The position numbers were made by a program, and so were the translations under genes. A stretch of DNA of 64,000 nt. Source: Psoroptes ovis (lineage: Eukaryota; Arthropoda; Arachnida; Sarcoptiformes; Psoroptidae). This document shows positions 1-10,294 of the stretch, one piece after another (position 1 is the stretch's first letter; every line of letters begins with the position of its first letter). The stretch is taken from contig PQWQ01000024.1 in assembly GCA_002943765.1 (NCBI GenBank), positions 312,501 through 376,500 on the forward strand. Direction: 5' to 3'. A model generated the notes under the pieces. It saw only the letters and a program-made list of their open reading frames with translations. It was not told the DNA's origin and ran no database searches.

Positions 1-2160
1 TAAGGCAATTTTTTCAGAAAAATCAAAGGCTATCCACTGCCATCTTTTTTCAAAAAAAATCAAAGGCTATAGTAAGGCAATTTTTTCAGAAAAATCAAAG
101 GCTATAGTAAGGCAATTTTTTTCAAAAAAATCAAAGGCAATAGTAAGGCAATTTTTTCAGAAAAATCAAAGGCAATAGTAAGGCAATTTTTTTCGAAAAA
201 ATCAAAGGCTATTGTAAGGCAATTTTTTTCAGAAAAATCAAAGGCTATAGTAAGGCAATTTTTTCAGAAAAATCAAAGGCTATAGTAAGGCAATTTTTTT
301 CAAAAAAATCAAAGGCAATAGTAAGGCAATTTTTTCAAAAAAATCAAAGGCTATTGTAAGGCAATTTTTTTCAAAAAAATCAAAGGCTATTGTAAGGCAA
401 TTTTTTTCAGAAAAATCAAAGGCTATAGTAAGGCAATTTTTTTCAAAAAAATCAAAGGCAATAGTAAGGCAATTTTTTCAGAAAAATCAAAGGCAATAGT
501 AAGGCAATTTTTTCAGAAAAATCAAAGGCTATAGTAAGGCAATTGTTTCAGAAAAATCAAAGGCTATCCACTGCCATCTTTTTTCAAAAAAAATCAAAGG
601 CAATAGTAAGGCAATTTTTTCAGAAAAATCAAAGGCTATAGTAAGGCAATTTTTTCAGAAAAATCAAAGGCTATAGTAAGGCAATTTTTTTCAAAAAAAT
701 CAAAGGCAATAGTAAGGCAATTTTTTTCGAAAAAATTAAAGGCTATCCACTGCCATCTTTTTCCAAAAAATCAAAGACTATAGTAAGGCAATTTTTCTCA
801 AAAAAATCAAAGGCTATTGTAAGGCAATTTTTTTCAAAAAAATCAAAGGCAATAGTAAGGCAATTTTTTCAGAAAAATCAAAGGCAATAGTAAGGCAATT
901 TTTTCAGAAAAATCAAAGGCTATAGTAAGGCAATTGTTTCAGAAAAATCAAAGGCTATCCACTGCCATCTTTTTTCAAAAAAAATCAAAGGCAATAGTAA
1001 GGCAATTTTTTCAGAAAAATCAAAGGCTATAGTAAGGCAATTTTTTCAGAAAAATCAAAGGCTATAGTAAGGCAATTTTTTTCAAAAAAATCAAAGGCTA
1101 TTGTAAGGCAATTTTTTCAAAAAAATCAAAGGCTATAGTAAGGCAATTTTTTCAAAAAAATCAAAGGCTATAGTAAGGCAATTTTTTTCAAAAAAATCAA
1201 AGGCAATAGTAAGGCAATTTTTTCAAAAAAATCAAAGGCTATAGTAAGGCAATTTTTTTCAAAAAAATCAAAGGCTATTGTAAGGCAATTTTTTTCGAAA
1301 AAATTAAAGGCTATCCACTGCCATCTTTTTCCAAAAAATCAAAGACTATAGTAAGGCAATTTTTCTCAAAAAAATCAAAGGCAATAGTAAGGCAATTGTT
1401 TCAGAAAAATCAAAGGCTATCCACTGCCATCTTTTTTCAAAAAAAATCAAAGGCAATAGTAAGGCAATTTTTTCAAAAAAATCAAAGGCTATAGTAAGGC
1501 AATTTTTTTCAAAAAAATCAAAGGCTATTGTAAGGCAATTTTTTTCGAAAAAATTAAAGGCTATCCACTGCCATCTTTTTCCAAAAAATCAAAGACTATA
1601 GTAAGGCAATTTTTCTCAAAAAAATCAAAGACTATAGTAAGGCAATTTTTTCAGAAAAATCAAAGGCAATAGTAAGGCAATTTTTTCAAAAAAATCAAAG
1701 GCTATCCACTGCCATCTTTTTTCAAAAAAATCAAAGGCTATAGTAAGGCAATTTTTTTCAAAAAAATCAAAGGCTATTGTAAGGCAATTTTTTTCGAAAA
1801 AATTAAAGGCTATCCACTGCCATCTTTTTCCAAAAAATCAAAGACTATAGTAAGGCAATTTTTCTCAAAAAAATCAAAGACTATAGTAAGGCAATTTTTT
1901 CAGAAAAATCAAAGGCAATAGTAAAGCAATTTTTTCAAAAAAATCAAAGGCTATAGTAAGGCAATTTTTTTCGAAAAAATCAAAGGCTATAGTAAGGCAA
2001 TTTTTTTCAAAAAAATCAAAGGCTATTGTAAGGCAATTTTTTTCAGAAAAATCAAAGGCTATCCACTGCCATCTTTTTTCAAAAAAAATCAAAGCAATAG
2101 TAAGGCAATTTTTCTCAAAAAAATCAAAGGCTATAGTAAGGCAATTTTTTTCAAAATTTT
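1..2160. repeat. Satellite, ~35-bp unit with ~250-bp higher-order period
   Basis: A continuous tandem array of units of about 33-37 bp runs from the left edge. Each unit has an AAGGCAATTTTTT run, a short C or CAG, an A run, ATCAAAGG and CTATAGT or CAATAGT. A second unit type replaces TAGTAAGGCAA with TATCCACTGCCATC. A composite marker (TTTCGAAAAAATTAAAGG followed by the CCACTGCCATC unit, then CAAAGACTATAG) recurs with its CGAAAAAATTAAAGG core at 728, 1296, 1546 and 1795. The last three are spaced 250 and 249 bp, which indicates a higher-order repeat of about seven units. The T-run/A-run pair makes each unit weakly self-complementary. The array probably continues beyond the window. Confidence 0.97.
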
Positions 2161-2285
2161 CAAAAATTTCAACGTACTATAACCTTAGATTTTTTCAAAA
2201 ATTTCCACGTAGTATAGCCTTAGATTTCTTCAAAATTTTCAAAAATTTCCACGTAGTATAGCCTTAGATTTTTTCTATTTTTCAG
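2150..2285. repeat. Short second tandem array at the satellite edge
   Basis: About three units carrying TTTTCAAAAATTTC, CACGTAGTATAG (first unit CAACGTACTATAA) and CCTTAGATTT follow the main satellite directly. Unit length is about 35 bp as in the main array, but the sequence is clearly diverged. This may be an older edge of the same satellite. Confidence 0.8.
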
Positions 2286-2897
2286 AAAATTCGGTAAGGA
2301 TATAGCCTGGCAATTTTTCAAAAAAAAACAAAGGCTATATACATCTTTTTTTCAGAAAATCAAAGGCTATAGCCTCGAGATTTAAAAATGAAAGATGAAA
2401 ATTTTAAATTTTTCGAAAGAAAAACATTCGTTGTTTTTTCGGTTAATCTGAATCGATAATCGATTGCAAATGTTGCAAATATTTTAAAATGATTTATTAT
2501 TTTTTCGGTTCTAAAAAAGATTGATATTCATATGGGTAGTAATGATTAACTTTTTTGGGGCGCATGGAAAAAAAATGATTAAATGTCAAAATCATATTGA
2601 ATTTTTCTATTTTGAATAGTGACAAATGTTTATTTTGTATTGAAAACATTTGAAATTAAAATTTAATCAATAAATATTCGTGGATGAATGAATGAATGAA
2701 TTTTGAAGAAGAAATGGAAAATATTTGAAATGTAAGGTTGTCCGCAAAGTTTTTGCCGTTTATATCATCGGAAAATCATTGGAAAATCGGCAAAAACTTT
2801 TCGGACAACCTGAATAAATAAAATGAAATGGGATTTAATTAGAATAAAATTTTCGAATCCATTCATAGGTGAATCACTGGCCAAACTCATCATTATT
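2286..2897. other. Spacer between satellite and first receptor gene
   Basis: A/T-rich non-coding sequence. It holds two degraded satellite-like units near 2300-2380 (ATCAAAGGCTATA motifs), a short ATGA microsatellite near 2684-2702 and one hairpin MITE (2735-2811). No coding signal is seen. Confidence 0.6.
2735..2811. mobile_element. Hairpin MITE, subfamily B
   Basis: The ends AGGTTGTCCG and CGGACAACCT are inverted, and the arms carry GCCG and AATCGGCAAAAAC. Nearly symmetrical copy of about 77 bp, just downstream of the receptor gene stop. Confidence 0.85.
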
Positions 2898-4601
2898 TCA
2901 ACGTGTTTGTATCAGCAAAATGGTAAAACTAAATACATTTCCCAATATGGTTAGCAATAAGGAATTTTTCATTATAATCATATCCATAGCTACAAAATAG
3001 AATTTATCATGCATTAATTTGATTTCTTCCAAACATTTGAATTCATCATCACTGATTCTTCTTTGAATCATACAGACATTATCACCATCATTTGGATTCA
3101 AATGATTTGAATTCAAAGGATTAACATGATTGATTGTGGTTGTTGTTGGTGATTGTTTATAAATTTTAAATAATGAACAATTCATCATTGCCGAATATTG
3201 TGATTGCCTTGCGATTAACCATTGAATTGATTCAATAAAATTATTCATATTATTATTCACCGATTGTGATCGAGAACAATATAAATATAATTCATAAAAT
3301 GCACTCAGCAACAATACGGACAATGCTTCAATCAAATAATGATCATAATAATTGGTGTAAATGTTTTCGATCAGACAAGTCAATACGGACAGTTGTAATG
3401 AAATGCCAAATATTTTAACAAATACAATTAATGATAAATTATCATTCAATTTTTTTAAATATCGATATTGTTCAAGGATTTCGATTAATAATTGTGAATA
3501 ATTTTCATATTCATTCAGGTTGTTTTTCCATTCTAATAATTGGAGAAAAATTAAAGTTTATATTTAAGTTGTCCGAAAAGTTTCTGCCGATTTCCTGATT
3601 GAAAAACGTTTGAAAATCGGCAAAAACTTATCGGACAACCCAACAATAGTAATTTATGTTTGTTTTAATTTTTTTCAGTAAGGCGTGATTCTTAAAAATA
3701 AAAGGGTTATAACCCTGAGAAGACTTGGAAAGGTCAAAGAGGTGTACAGCGAGAGGGCTTAAGCATAAAAAAGTGATAGAAAAAAATCAATAAAAATACA
3801 TTTACCATCAATTCTACAATTCAGTGATAATGAAATAAATGAATAAATGATCGGAATCGACAATTTATTGGATGTAAATAGTATGCTACCAATGAAATAT
3901 TGTAAATGACCATACAAAGTATTTGATGCTTTAAATGCTAATACTTGATATGAGAAAATATTCAAGAATAATTGTATGACAATGAATGCATACATTTTAT
4001 AATATTTTCTTCGATACATATTTTCATCTTCGATATTTAAATTACGATTACGATCATTATTTTGATTATTATCATCGAAAAAAAATACATAATTCATTCG
4101 CAATACCATTTTGACCAAATATCTTCCATTTTTAATGGTAATAATTTTCAAAATTAACCCTTCAAATATTAAATACATTCCACAAAATTCATATACAAAT
4201 ATAATGGCTGTCATATGGGTAGATGTTTGCGTCGATTCCGATTGTAATATTTCAGATTTTTTTGAATTTAATAATTTTTGAATCATCAAGTCACCAAACA
4301 TTGAATAATAAAAGGAAAATAATAGGATAAATGTGAATAATTCATAAAAATAATGACAAATTCGTATGAAATAATTGAAGAAATTTGAATTATTCGAATC
4401 TTTGCTGCTGTTGCTGCTGCTGCTGCTATTATCATCATCATCATTAACCCTATTCGCAGCTTTGTTGTTGAGTGATTTGAAAGTATTATTTTTACTAATA
4501 AAATAATGATAATAACTACAATCAAATGTAGTGCCTAATAGGGTTGAAAATAGTAGCAAAATTGATATGAAATGTTTAATTATAAAATTTCTAGAATTCA
4601 T
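2898..4601 (-). CDS. Gustatory-receptor-like seven-transmembrane protein, copy 1
   Basis: Two-exon model: exon 1 is 4601-3806 and exon 2 is 3532-2898, joined in phase 1 by a 273-bp GT-AG intron (3533-3805); 476 aa. The start ATG at 4601 follows an in-frame stop. About seven hydrophobic segments are visible, near residues 7-28, 75-105, 130-160, 200-225, 235-265, 300-330 and 450-475. The protein ends in a hydrophobic segment, GNVFSFTILLIQTR, resembling the C-terminal TM7 signature of arthropod gustatory receptors (TYxxxxxQF), although the QF is QT here. A D/S/N-rich insert (about residues 53-73) comes from GCT-type repeats. Copy 2 downstream of 5246 is a clear paralogue: both share LLGTTF or LFGTTF, CSYY, YRR.YY, GHL.Y and NSLLLTI.GNVFSFTILLIQTR. 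The intron carries a MITE. Likely a plasma-membrane chemoreceptor; assignment rests on topology and the C-terminal motif. Confidence 0.62.
3567..3641. mobile_element. Hairpin MITE, subfamily B, in receptor-1 intron
   Basis: AGTTGTCCGAAAAGTTTCTG at the left and AAAACTTATCGGACAACC at the right pair with GCCGATTT / AAATCGGC arms. It occupies a quarter of the 273-bp intron. Confidence 0.85.
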
Positions 4602-5245
4602 TTTGAATTGATTTTAATTAATTTTAATTAAAACTGGTTTAAATTTTCAAAATATTCAAAAATAATTCAATCAATCACTTTGGTTCTTTGTGTTCTTGGA
4701 TAATCAAACAATACAATACAATACACTGACATTGAAAATCAAATATTTATATTTTTGGAAAATATGAAAATGTTCCATTATCTATTTTGATGAATCAAAT
4801 AATAATGATAATAATAAGGAATAAAAGTAAATTAGGAATTTCATTAAGGAATTTTCGTGGAAAATTTCTCCCACGAATTCAAATATGATATTCGAATTCA
4901 TATCGATTAATATGAATCGATATGAATATTTGACATTGAATTTCGAGCATTTTCAATTCCTTACCATTGAATAATGTCATATACACTATGGTATTGGAGT
5001 TGGAATGCACAATTGGAAAGCATGTGGAATCAATATAAAAATATTATTATTGAAAATCAATATCGATATGAGTAACTATGATCATCAAATGATCATTGAT
5101 TATTAATTAATGATTATTTCGAATCGAATGAATTAATGAATTTTGAATAATCAATTGATTTTAGTGCAGCTGGTACCTTGGAATATTCTGGAACAATAGA
5201 CCCAAGATATATTTAGAACCCAAGATATTCAGCAATAAATCAATT
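4602..5245. other. Intergenic spacer between the two receptor genes
   Basis: About 640 bp of A/T-rich DNA between the stop of receptor 2 and the start of receptor 1, both on the minus strand. It should contain the receptor-1 promoter, but no specific element is recognisable. No MITE copy lies here. Confidence 0.5.
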
Positions 5246-6838
5246 TCAACGTGTTTGTATTAATAAAATCGTAAAACTAAACACGTTTCCAATAATGGTC
5301 AACAATAGAGAATTTTTCATAACGATCATATCCATAGCTTTAAAATAAAATTTATCATTCAAACGTTTAATTTCTTCTAAACATCGATAATCATTTTGAT
5401 ACGAATACCATCGATCTAAATATTCATTCTTATGCTTATGATTGATGATTGATATTGGATTAATTTTCTTATGATCATCAACATTATTGAATGATTCAGT
5501 GATAATCGATAATCGTTGATTATTATTATTATTATTGATCATACGATTTGCATTTAACCATTGAATTGATTCAATAAAATTATTGAGATTATCATTAACT
5601 GATTGTGAACGGGAACAATATGAATACAGTTCAAAGAATGCACTCAAGAATAGTAAAATATAAACGATCAATAGCCTTATATCATGATCATTTGAATAAT
5701 TATCTTCAATCAAACAAATCATAACGGATAAACGTAATGAAAGGCTAAAGATTTTTACGAATATTGTCAACGATAAGTAGCCATTCAATATTTTAAGGTT
5801 GTTATATTGTTCGAATAGTTTCAACAATAATTGGGAATAATTTTGATCCTTGTAAAAATTATATCGCCATACTGGTCAAATGAAAATTAATGATTGATAA
5901 ATATTGAGTTGTCCCATAAGTTTTTACCGTTTTTTAGATTGTTTTTTCATTTGAAAAATGGCAAAAACTTATGGGACAACCTAACTCAATTTTATTTGAT
6001 CGAAAATTTCAATATTTACCTGCAATATGACGATTAATCGATATCGAAACGATTGAAAATATGATTGTAAACGTGAATTTATTAGCAGTGAATATTAGGC
6101 TACCAAACAAATAGTGTAAATGTCCGCGCAAATCTTTCGATGTTGAATGCGATACGATTTGAAATGAATAAATATTTGCAATTAATTGTATGAATATGGA
6201 CAAGAATATATGATAATATTGTCGACGATATTCGAGACTATCGTTTAAGAGGTCATTATCATCGATATCATATTTATTGATATCGATTATTGACTGATAA
6301 ATACGGCAACCATTTTTGAGTGTAGCAAATTTTATGACCAATTCTTCAAATATGACCATATAACCACATGATTCAAATATGAATGCAAATGTTGCTTTAC
6401 TATTTCGCATCCGAAAATTCGATAACCGTTTCAAGGTTAAATCATTGAATAATTGATGGTAAAATGTCAATAAATAGATCATGACTATCGTTTCATATGT
6501 ATAATTCACCAATTTAATCAAATAATGCTTAAATCCTGAAGATTTTGCGGCAAATTCACCCTTATTATTTTCACTGGTCATTGATTTATGTCGGTTATTT
6601 AGGATATAATAATAATAATAATAACTACAATTAAAGGTGGTGCCGAATAAGGTAACCAGTAACAGTAATTTCCCAATACAATTATCGATGATTATTTTTT
6701 GGTCATTTTTAAATATTTTAAGAGCCCAAAAATCTTTAATCTTTGGATCGGAAAAACCCTTGAATCAATGTGTTTACTAATAAGAAAAAACGAAGGAACA
6801 TTGAATTGAATGAATTGGATTCGAAATTTCAAAGTCAT
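5246..6838 (-). CDS. Gustatory-receptor-like seven-transmembrane protein, copy 2
   Basis: Paralogue of the 2898-4601 gene. Firm parts: an exon ending at 6020 and a last exon 5871-5246, joined in phase 1 by a 148-bp GT-AG intron (5872-6019) that contains a MITE. The first in-frame ATG of the upstream exon is at 6581, but homology to copy 1 (LFGTTFNCSYYYY) continues upstream in an open frame to 6764 with no ATG. A second frame opens with ATG at 6838 and reads FPIQRLKIFGLLKY, receptor-N-terminus-like, before a stop at 6692. A 44-bp GT-AG intron (6734-6777) would join 6838-6778 to 6733-6020 in frame and give 466 aa, close to copy 1; a frameshift is the alternative. The C-terminus NVFSFTILLIQTR is identical to copy 1. 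Likely chemoreceptor; the 5' end is uncertain. Confidence 0.58.
5907..5982. mobile_element. Hairpin MITE, subfamily C, in receptor-2 intron
   Basis: GAGTTGTCCCATAAGTTTTT and AAAAACTTATGGGACAACCT form the arms. Subfamily C has TGTCCCATAAG in place of TGTCCGAAAAG. It fills about half of the 148-bp intron. Confidence 0.85.
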
Positions 6839-6896
6839 TTCGCGGAATAATTCATTGATTTTCTTCGCTTGTCACAATAGACTTGTTTCATATGAA

Positions 6897-6976
6897 TTAG
6901 CTGTTGTTCGAAAAGTTTATTCGGCTTAATCAATCGAAGTTGTTCATGAAAATCGGCCAGAACTTTACGGACAACC
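6897..6976 (+). mobile_element. Hairpin MITE, subfamily A
   Basis: TTAGCTGTTGTTCGAAAAGT, then TTCGGCTTAATC, then ATGAAAATCGGCCAGAACTT and ACGGACAACCC. Diverged copy. Confidence 0.8.
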
Positions 6977-7142
6977 CAGAATAAATTCAAATTTATCTTA
7001 TACCGACTGATACACAGTGATATAAGTTTTTCTGGATAATTAAATTTTTCACGACTGTCAACTTTTTTCCGTCGAATTCTCAGAATTCTCGGGCCGCATA
7101 GATCGAAAAATAATTAGATTTTCCATTCATTAAATTACATTA

Positions 7143-7261
7143 CAGGGTTTAAAGTTTAAATTCGTAGTTTTAAAATTAGATTTCGTAATTTTACCATCAG
7201 AAATTCCATTCAAAACTACGAAAATAAACTTTAAAACTTTGAATAAAAAGTTAAAACCGTG
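7143..7261. mobile_element. Fold-back element, CAGGGTTTC family, copy 1
   Basis: Left end TACAGGGTTTAAAGTTTAAA and internal TTCGTAGTTTTAAAATTAGA are inverted by ACTACGAAAATAAACTTT and a worn right end AAAACCGTG. Same layout as the copies at 32.9, 41.6, 52.9 and 57.1 kb. Confidence 0.75.
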
Positions 7262-7418
7262 AATAATTCATTTATTTTGATTTGAATATAATTTCAAAAC
7301 ACACGAATTCAATTCACATAAAAAAAAATTCAAAATTTACGAAATTTAAATTGAAATTATCGATTATTATTTGCTTTTTGGAAAATTAAGTAGAATTTCC
7401 ACGAAAATATATTATATT

Positions 7419-9055
7419 ATGACATTATCAAGCGGTAGTGTTGATGAATCGGCTAATAAAAAGAAGAATAAATCCAAGCTGAAATCATCGCTAAAGTCAC
7501 AATCAAAACAGCCACAGTCACAATGTAAATCTCAACAATTGAAACCATCGAAAAGTAAAGATAAAACCCGAGAATCATTAGGTAGTAGTAAGAAATCGTT
7601 AGACAGCGATAAACTGGTGTCAGTATCCGCATCGATTGTGAATAAAATCCACAAAATTGAATCAATGAACGGGCCGATTATGATACGAAATGAAGCGGCT
7701 ATGAATACGGCCGGTTATTTTTTGGATCACCATGGACTAATGAATCAAACTGAATATTCACAAATATTACGTGCAACACGTAAACCATCGATTTCGAAAA
7801 ATAAAAAGTCCAAGACCTCGACTGATGATAATGAACAGCAACAACAGCAGCAGCAGCAACAGGCTATAGTCTGTAAAATGGTCAATCTAACTGAATTATC
7901 ACCGAAATTTCGACAAAATTTATTACAAAATTCAGTACGAATACTTCGATATTTGTCGCAACAAAAGCAGCTGATGAAATCACCATCAATTTTCATCAAG
8001 GTTTATGAAGTGTTTCAGGTTTGGTTCCTCATTGATTGATTCGAATCAAATTTTTAAGACTATAGTTTTTTTTACAGATGGAAGCCGTAAGGTTATACAT
8101 TTTTATGGATGAATGTCAACAACAGCCAAGTCTATACGACCTAATACGATCGTCGACCCCGCTGAAAATTGAAGATGTTCGCCGATATACCAGATCAATA
8201 GCCTTGGGTATTAATCAGCTGCAAAAAATTGGTGTAGCACATCGTAATGTTAAGCTGCAACACATGTTATTCACTTCAGATCAAAGTCAACAACAAAACC
8301 TTAAATTATGTGGTTGGAATCGTGCAACATTTTCATATCAAATTGATGATCGAAAAAAAGTAAATCTCCAAAGTGTTGAACGTCGTGTAAGGCGTAATTA
8401 CTTCCTACCACCTGAAACATTTCAAAAACAATATGATCCAAGTAAAATTGATTGTTGGTCCATCGGGATCGCGCTCTGTGCAATGGTCACCAAACGTTAT
8501 CCATTCAATGTTCGTGATGAACGAACTAAATTTCGGCAACAATGGATCGAATTCATGAGGAAACATGAAATGAATATTCACATACGGAATTTGTGTAGTA
8601 AAATATTTCAAATTGAACCACGTAAACGTCCAACATGTGAACAAATATTGGCTGATAGGTTTTTTGACATACCTTTGGACAGGCTTATACCTTTGAGTAT
8701 TAAAGCAGGTGATGAATGTATTGAACATGAATCATCGAGGATTGGTGCATTATCGGCTATTGATAATGATGCTGTCGCCACCACCACCCCTGCCACCACC
8801 GCTAATGATCAAAATGTCGCTGAAGAAAATGTTGAAAACACTGATCAACAACAGCAACAACAAGAGACACAACAAATTGAAGATGGTGGCGCTGTTGGTG
8901 ATGAAGAAAATATGACAGCTGAAGAGAAAAAAACGGAATCACAAATGGAAACTGAAGATGCTAATACAAATAACACTGATGATAATTCAAATGGTGAAGA
9001 TGCAAATAACAACAATAACAATAGCCCTGAAACAAATGAAGATGAGAAAAAATGA
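7419..9055 (+). CDS. TSSK-like protein pseudokinase
   Basis: Exon 1 is 7419-8018 and exon 2 is 8078-9055, with a 59-bp GT-AG intron in phase 0; 525 aa. Residues 1-105 are K/S/Q-rich and basic. The kinase fold runs from about 112 (GYFLDHHGLMNQTEYSQILR, a glycine loop without the usual glycines) to about 405. AIVCKMV keeps the ATP-site lysine. The segment QNSVRIL sits where TSSKs have PREIEIL, so the alpha-C glutamate is lost. The catalytic HRD is HRN (HRNVKLQHML) and DFG is GWN (LKLCGWNRA). APE is PPE; DCWSIGIALCAMVTKRYPF and the closing RKRPTCEQIL match the C-lobe. Phosphotransfer is therefore unlikely; a scaffold or allosteric role is inferred. Residues about 410-525 are an acidic Q/E/N-rich tail. 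Family TSSKs are male-germline kinases; expression here is unknown. The ATG at 7419 is the first in the frame. Confidence 0.85.
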
Positions 9056-10294
9056 CAAGCAAAAAAATTGATAAAAAAGTACCGAATCGAGACACCAGAT
9101 GGCGCCTTATTTCCCTTGAAATTTTTAAAATTTTCAAAAATTTTTAATTTAAAACTTTTGAAATAAAATGAAATTAGACTGAATTAAATTCAAATAAAAT
9201 TAAAATAAAGATAATTTATTTATTTATTTATTTTATTTTATTCAAAAATAGAGTAAATTCATATAGAAATTGTATACAAAATTTAATCGAGAAAAATAGA
9301 TATTTAGAGTCATTTTGAATCATTTATAATGTAGAAAATGTAGAAAATAAAGGGTTAATAAAGCAGTAGTAGTATAAATCGATATTAATTATAAAAAAGT
9401 AAACATTTTAATTGGGAGAAAATTTGTAAATCATTATTATCAATTGTAAAGGTGTCTGAAATGATGGCAAAAAGAGAATACCTGAAACTTTTGAAAATTT
9501 TGATGTGTATGAAATATGTATGAATGTTTCACATGAAAGGTTCGTGTATTGATTGTGTGTGTGTGTGTGTATTGATTGGTGTTTGATACATTGAATTTTG
9601 TGTTAGAATGTATAGTCTTAAATTTAAACATAGAAAAAAAGAATTTAAAAAAGTTATAGTCTCTAAAAGAAGAAGATAGAAAGTAATTCAAATCACAGAT
9701 AATAAAGTAAATTATCAGCATCAATTATTCATCGATATCATTGATCAATAATCAATCATCGATTATTGATCATTGAGAAGAATCAATTAATAAACAACAA
9801 GAGTAACAAATTATTTTCTTAACAAAATTTAAGTGAATTTAATTTAAAATTGTCGGTTGATATTTATAAAAAAAAATCCTTGATATTTGATAATGATCTT
9901 GTCAAGTCAGTCAAGTCAAGTAAATACAAATTGTGAAGATTTAGGAAATTATTTGGGACCAAACATATATCCCATGTCATATACAGATTCATTGATGGAT
10001 ATAATTTGAGAGAGAATTTCGGTGTAAAAAAATCAATGGAAAACAGAAGAAGAATAGGGTCATAACCTTAGAATCTTGCTAAGAGAAAATTGCTTAAAAT
10101 TCAAATAAGAAAAAATAAAGGCAAACATTTTTCAAACATTTTTTGGCCAACGGAATGTATAATGTAATATAATATTAATGTATGAATTGTTGATTGAATT
10201 GAATCAAATTGAATTGAATATGATGATTAATATATGACCAGATAATTCAACGAGCAACAACGAAACGATGATAATTTATGGATTTCAAATATCA
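9056..10294. other. Convergent 3' region of the kinase-like and SPSB genes
   Basis: No coding signal. AATAAA-type signals near 9161-9170 (+) could end the kinase transcript. The TTTATT repeats near 9215-9240 give several polyadenylation signals on the minus strand for the SPSB gene. A (GT)n microsatellite lies near 9555-9572. Confidence 0.55.

Larger units (their letters stand above)
6839..7418. other. Divergent intergenic region with two small transposons
   Basis: Lies between the minus-strand receptor 2 and the plus-strand kinase-like gene, so it should contain both promoters. It holds a MITE (6897-6976) and a fold-back element (7143-7261). No TATA box or initiator can be assigned with confidence in such A/T-rich DNA. 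Confidence 0.5.

Noticed and set aside
1874..2092. 72-codon minus-strand frame with repeated LTIAFDFFEKNC
   Set aside because: It is the satellite unit read in frame; 33-bp units happen to keep the frame for a few repeats. No gene signals.
1..2160. CRISPR-like array of regular repeats
   Set aside because: The repeats are directly tandem without unique spacers, and the genome is eukaryotic.
8041..8077. Possible in-frame read-through of the short kinase intron
   Set aside because: The frame stops at 8037-8039, and joining 8018 to 8078 gives continuous kinase sequence.
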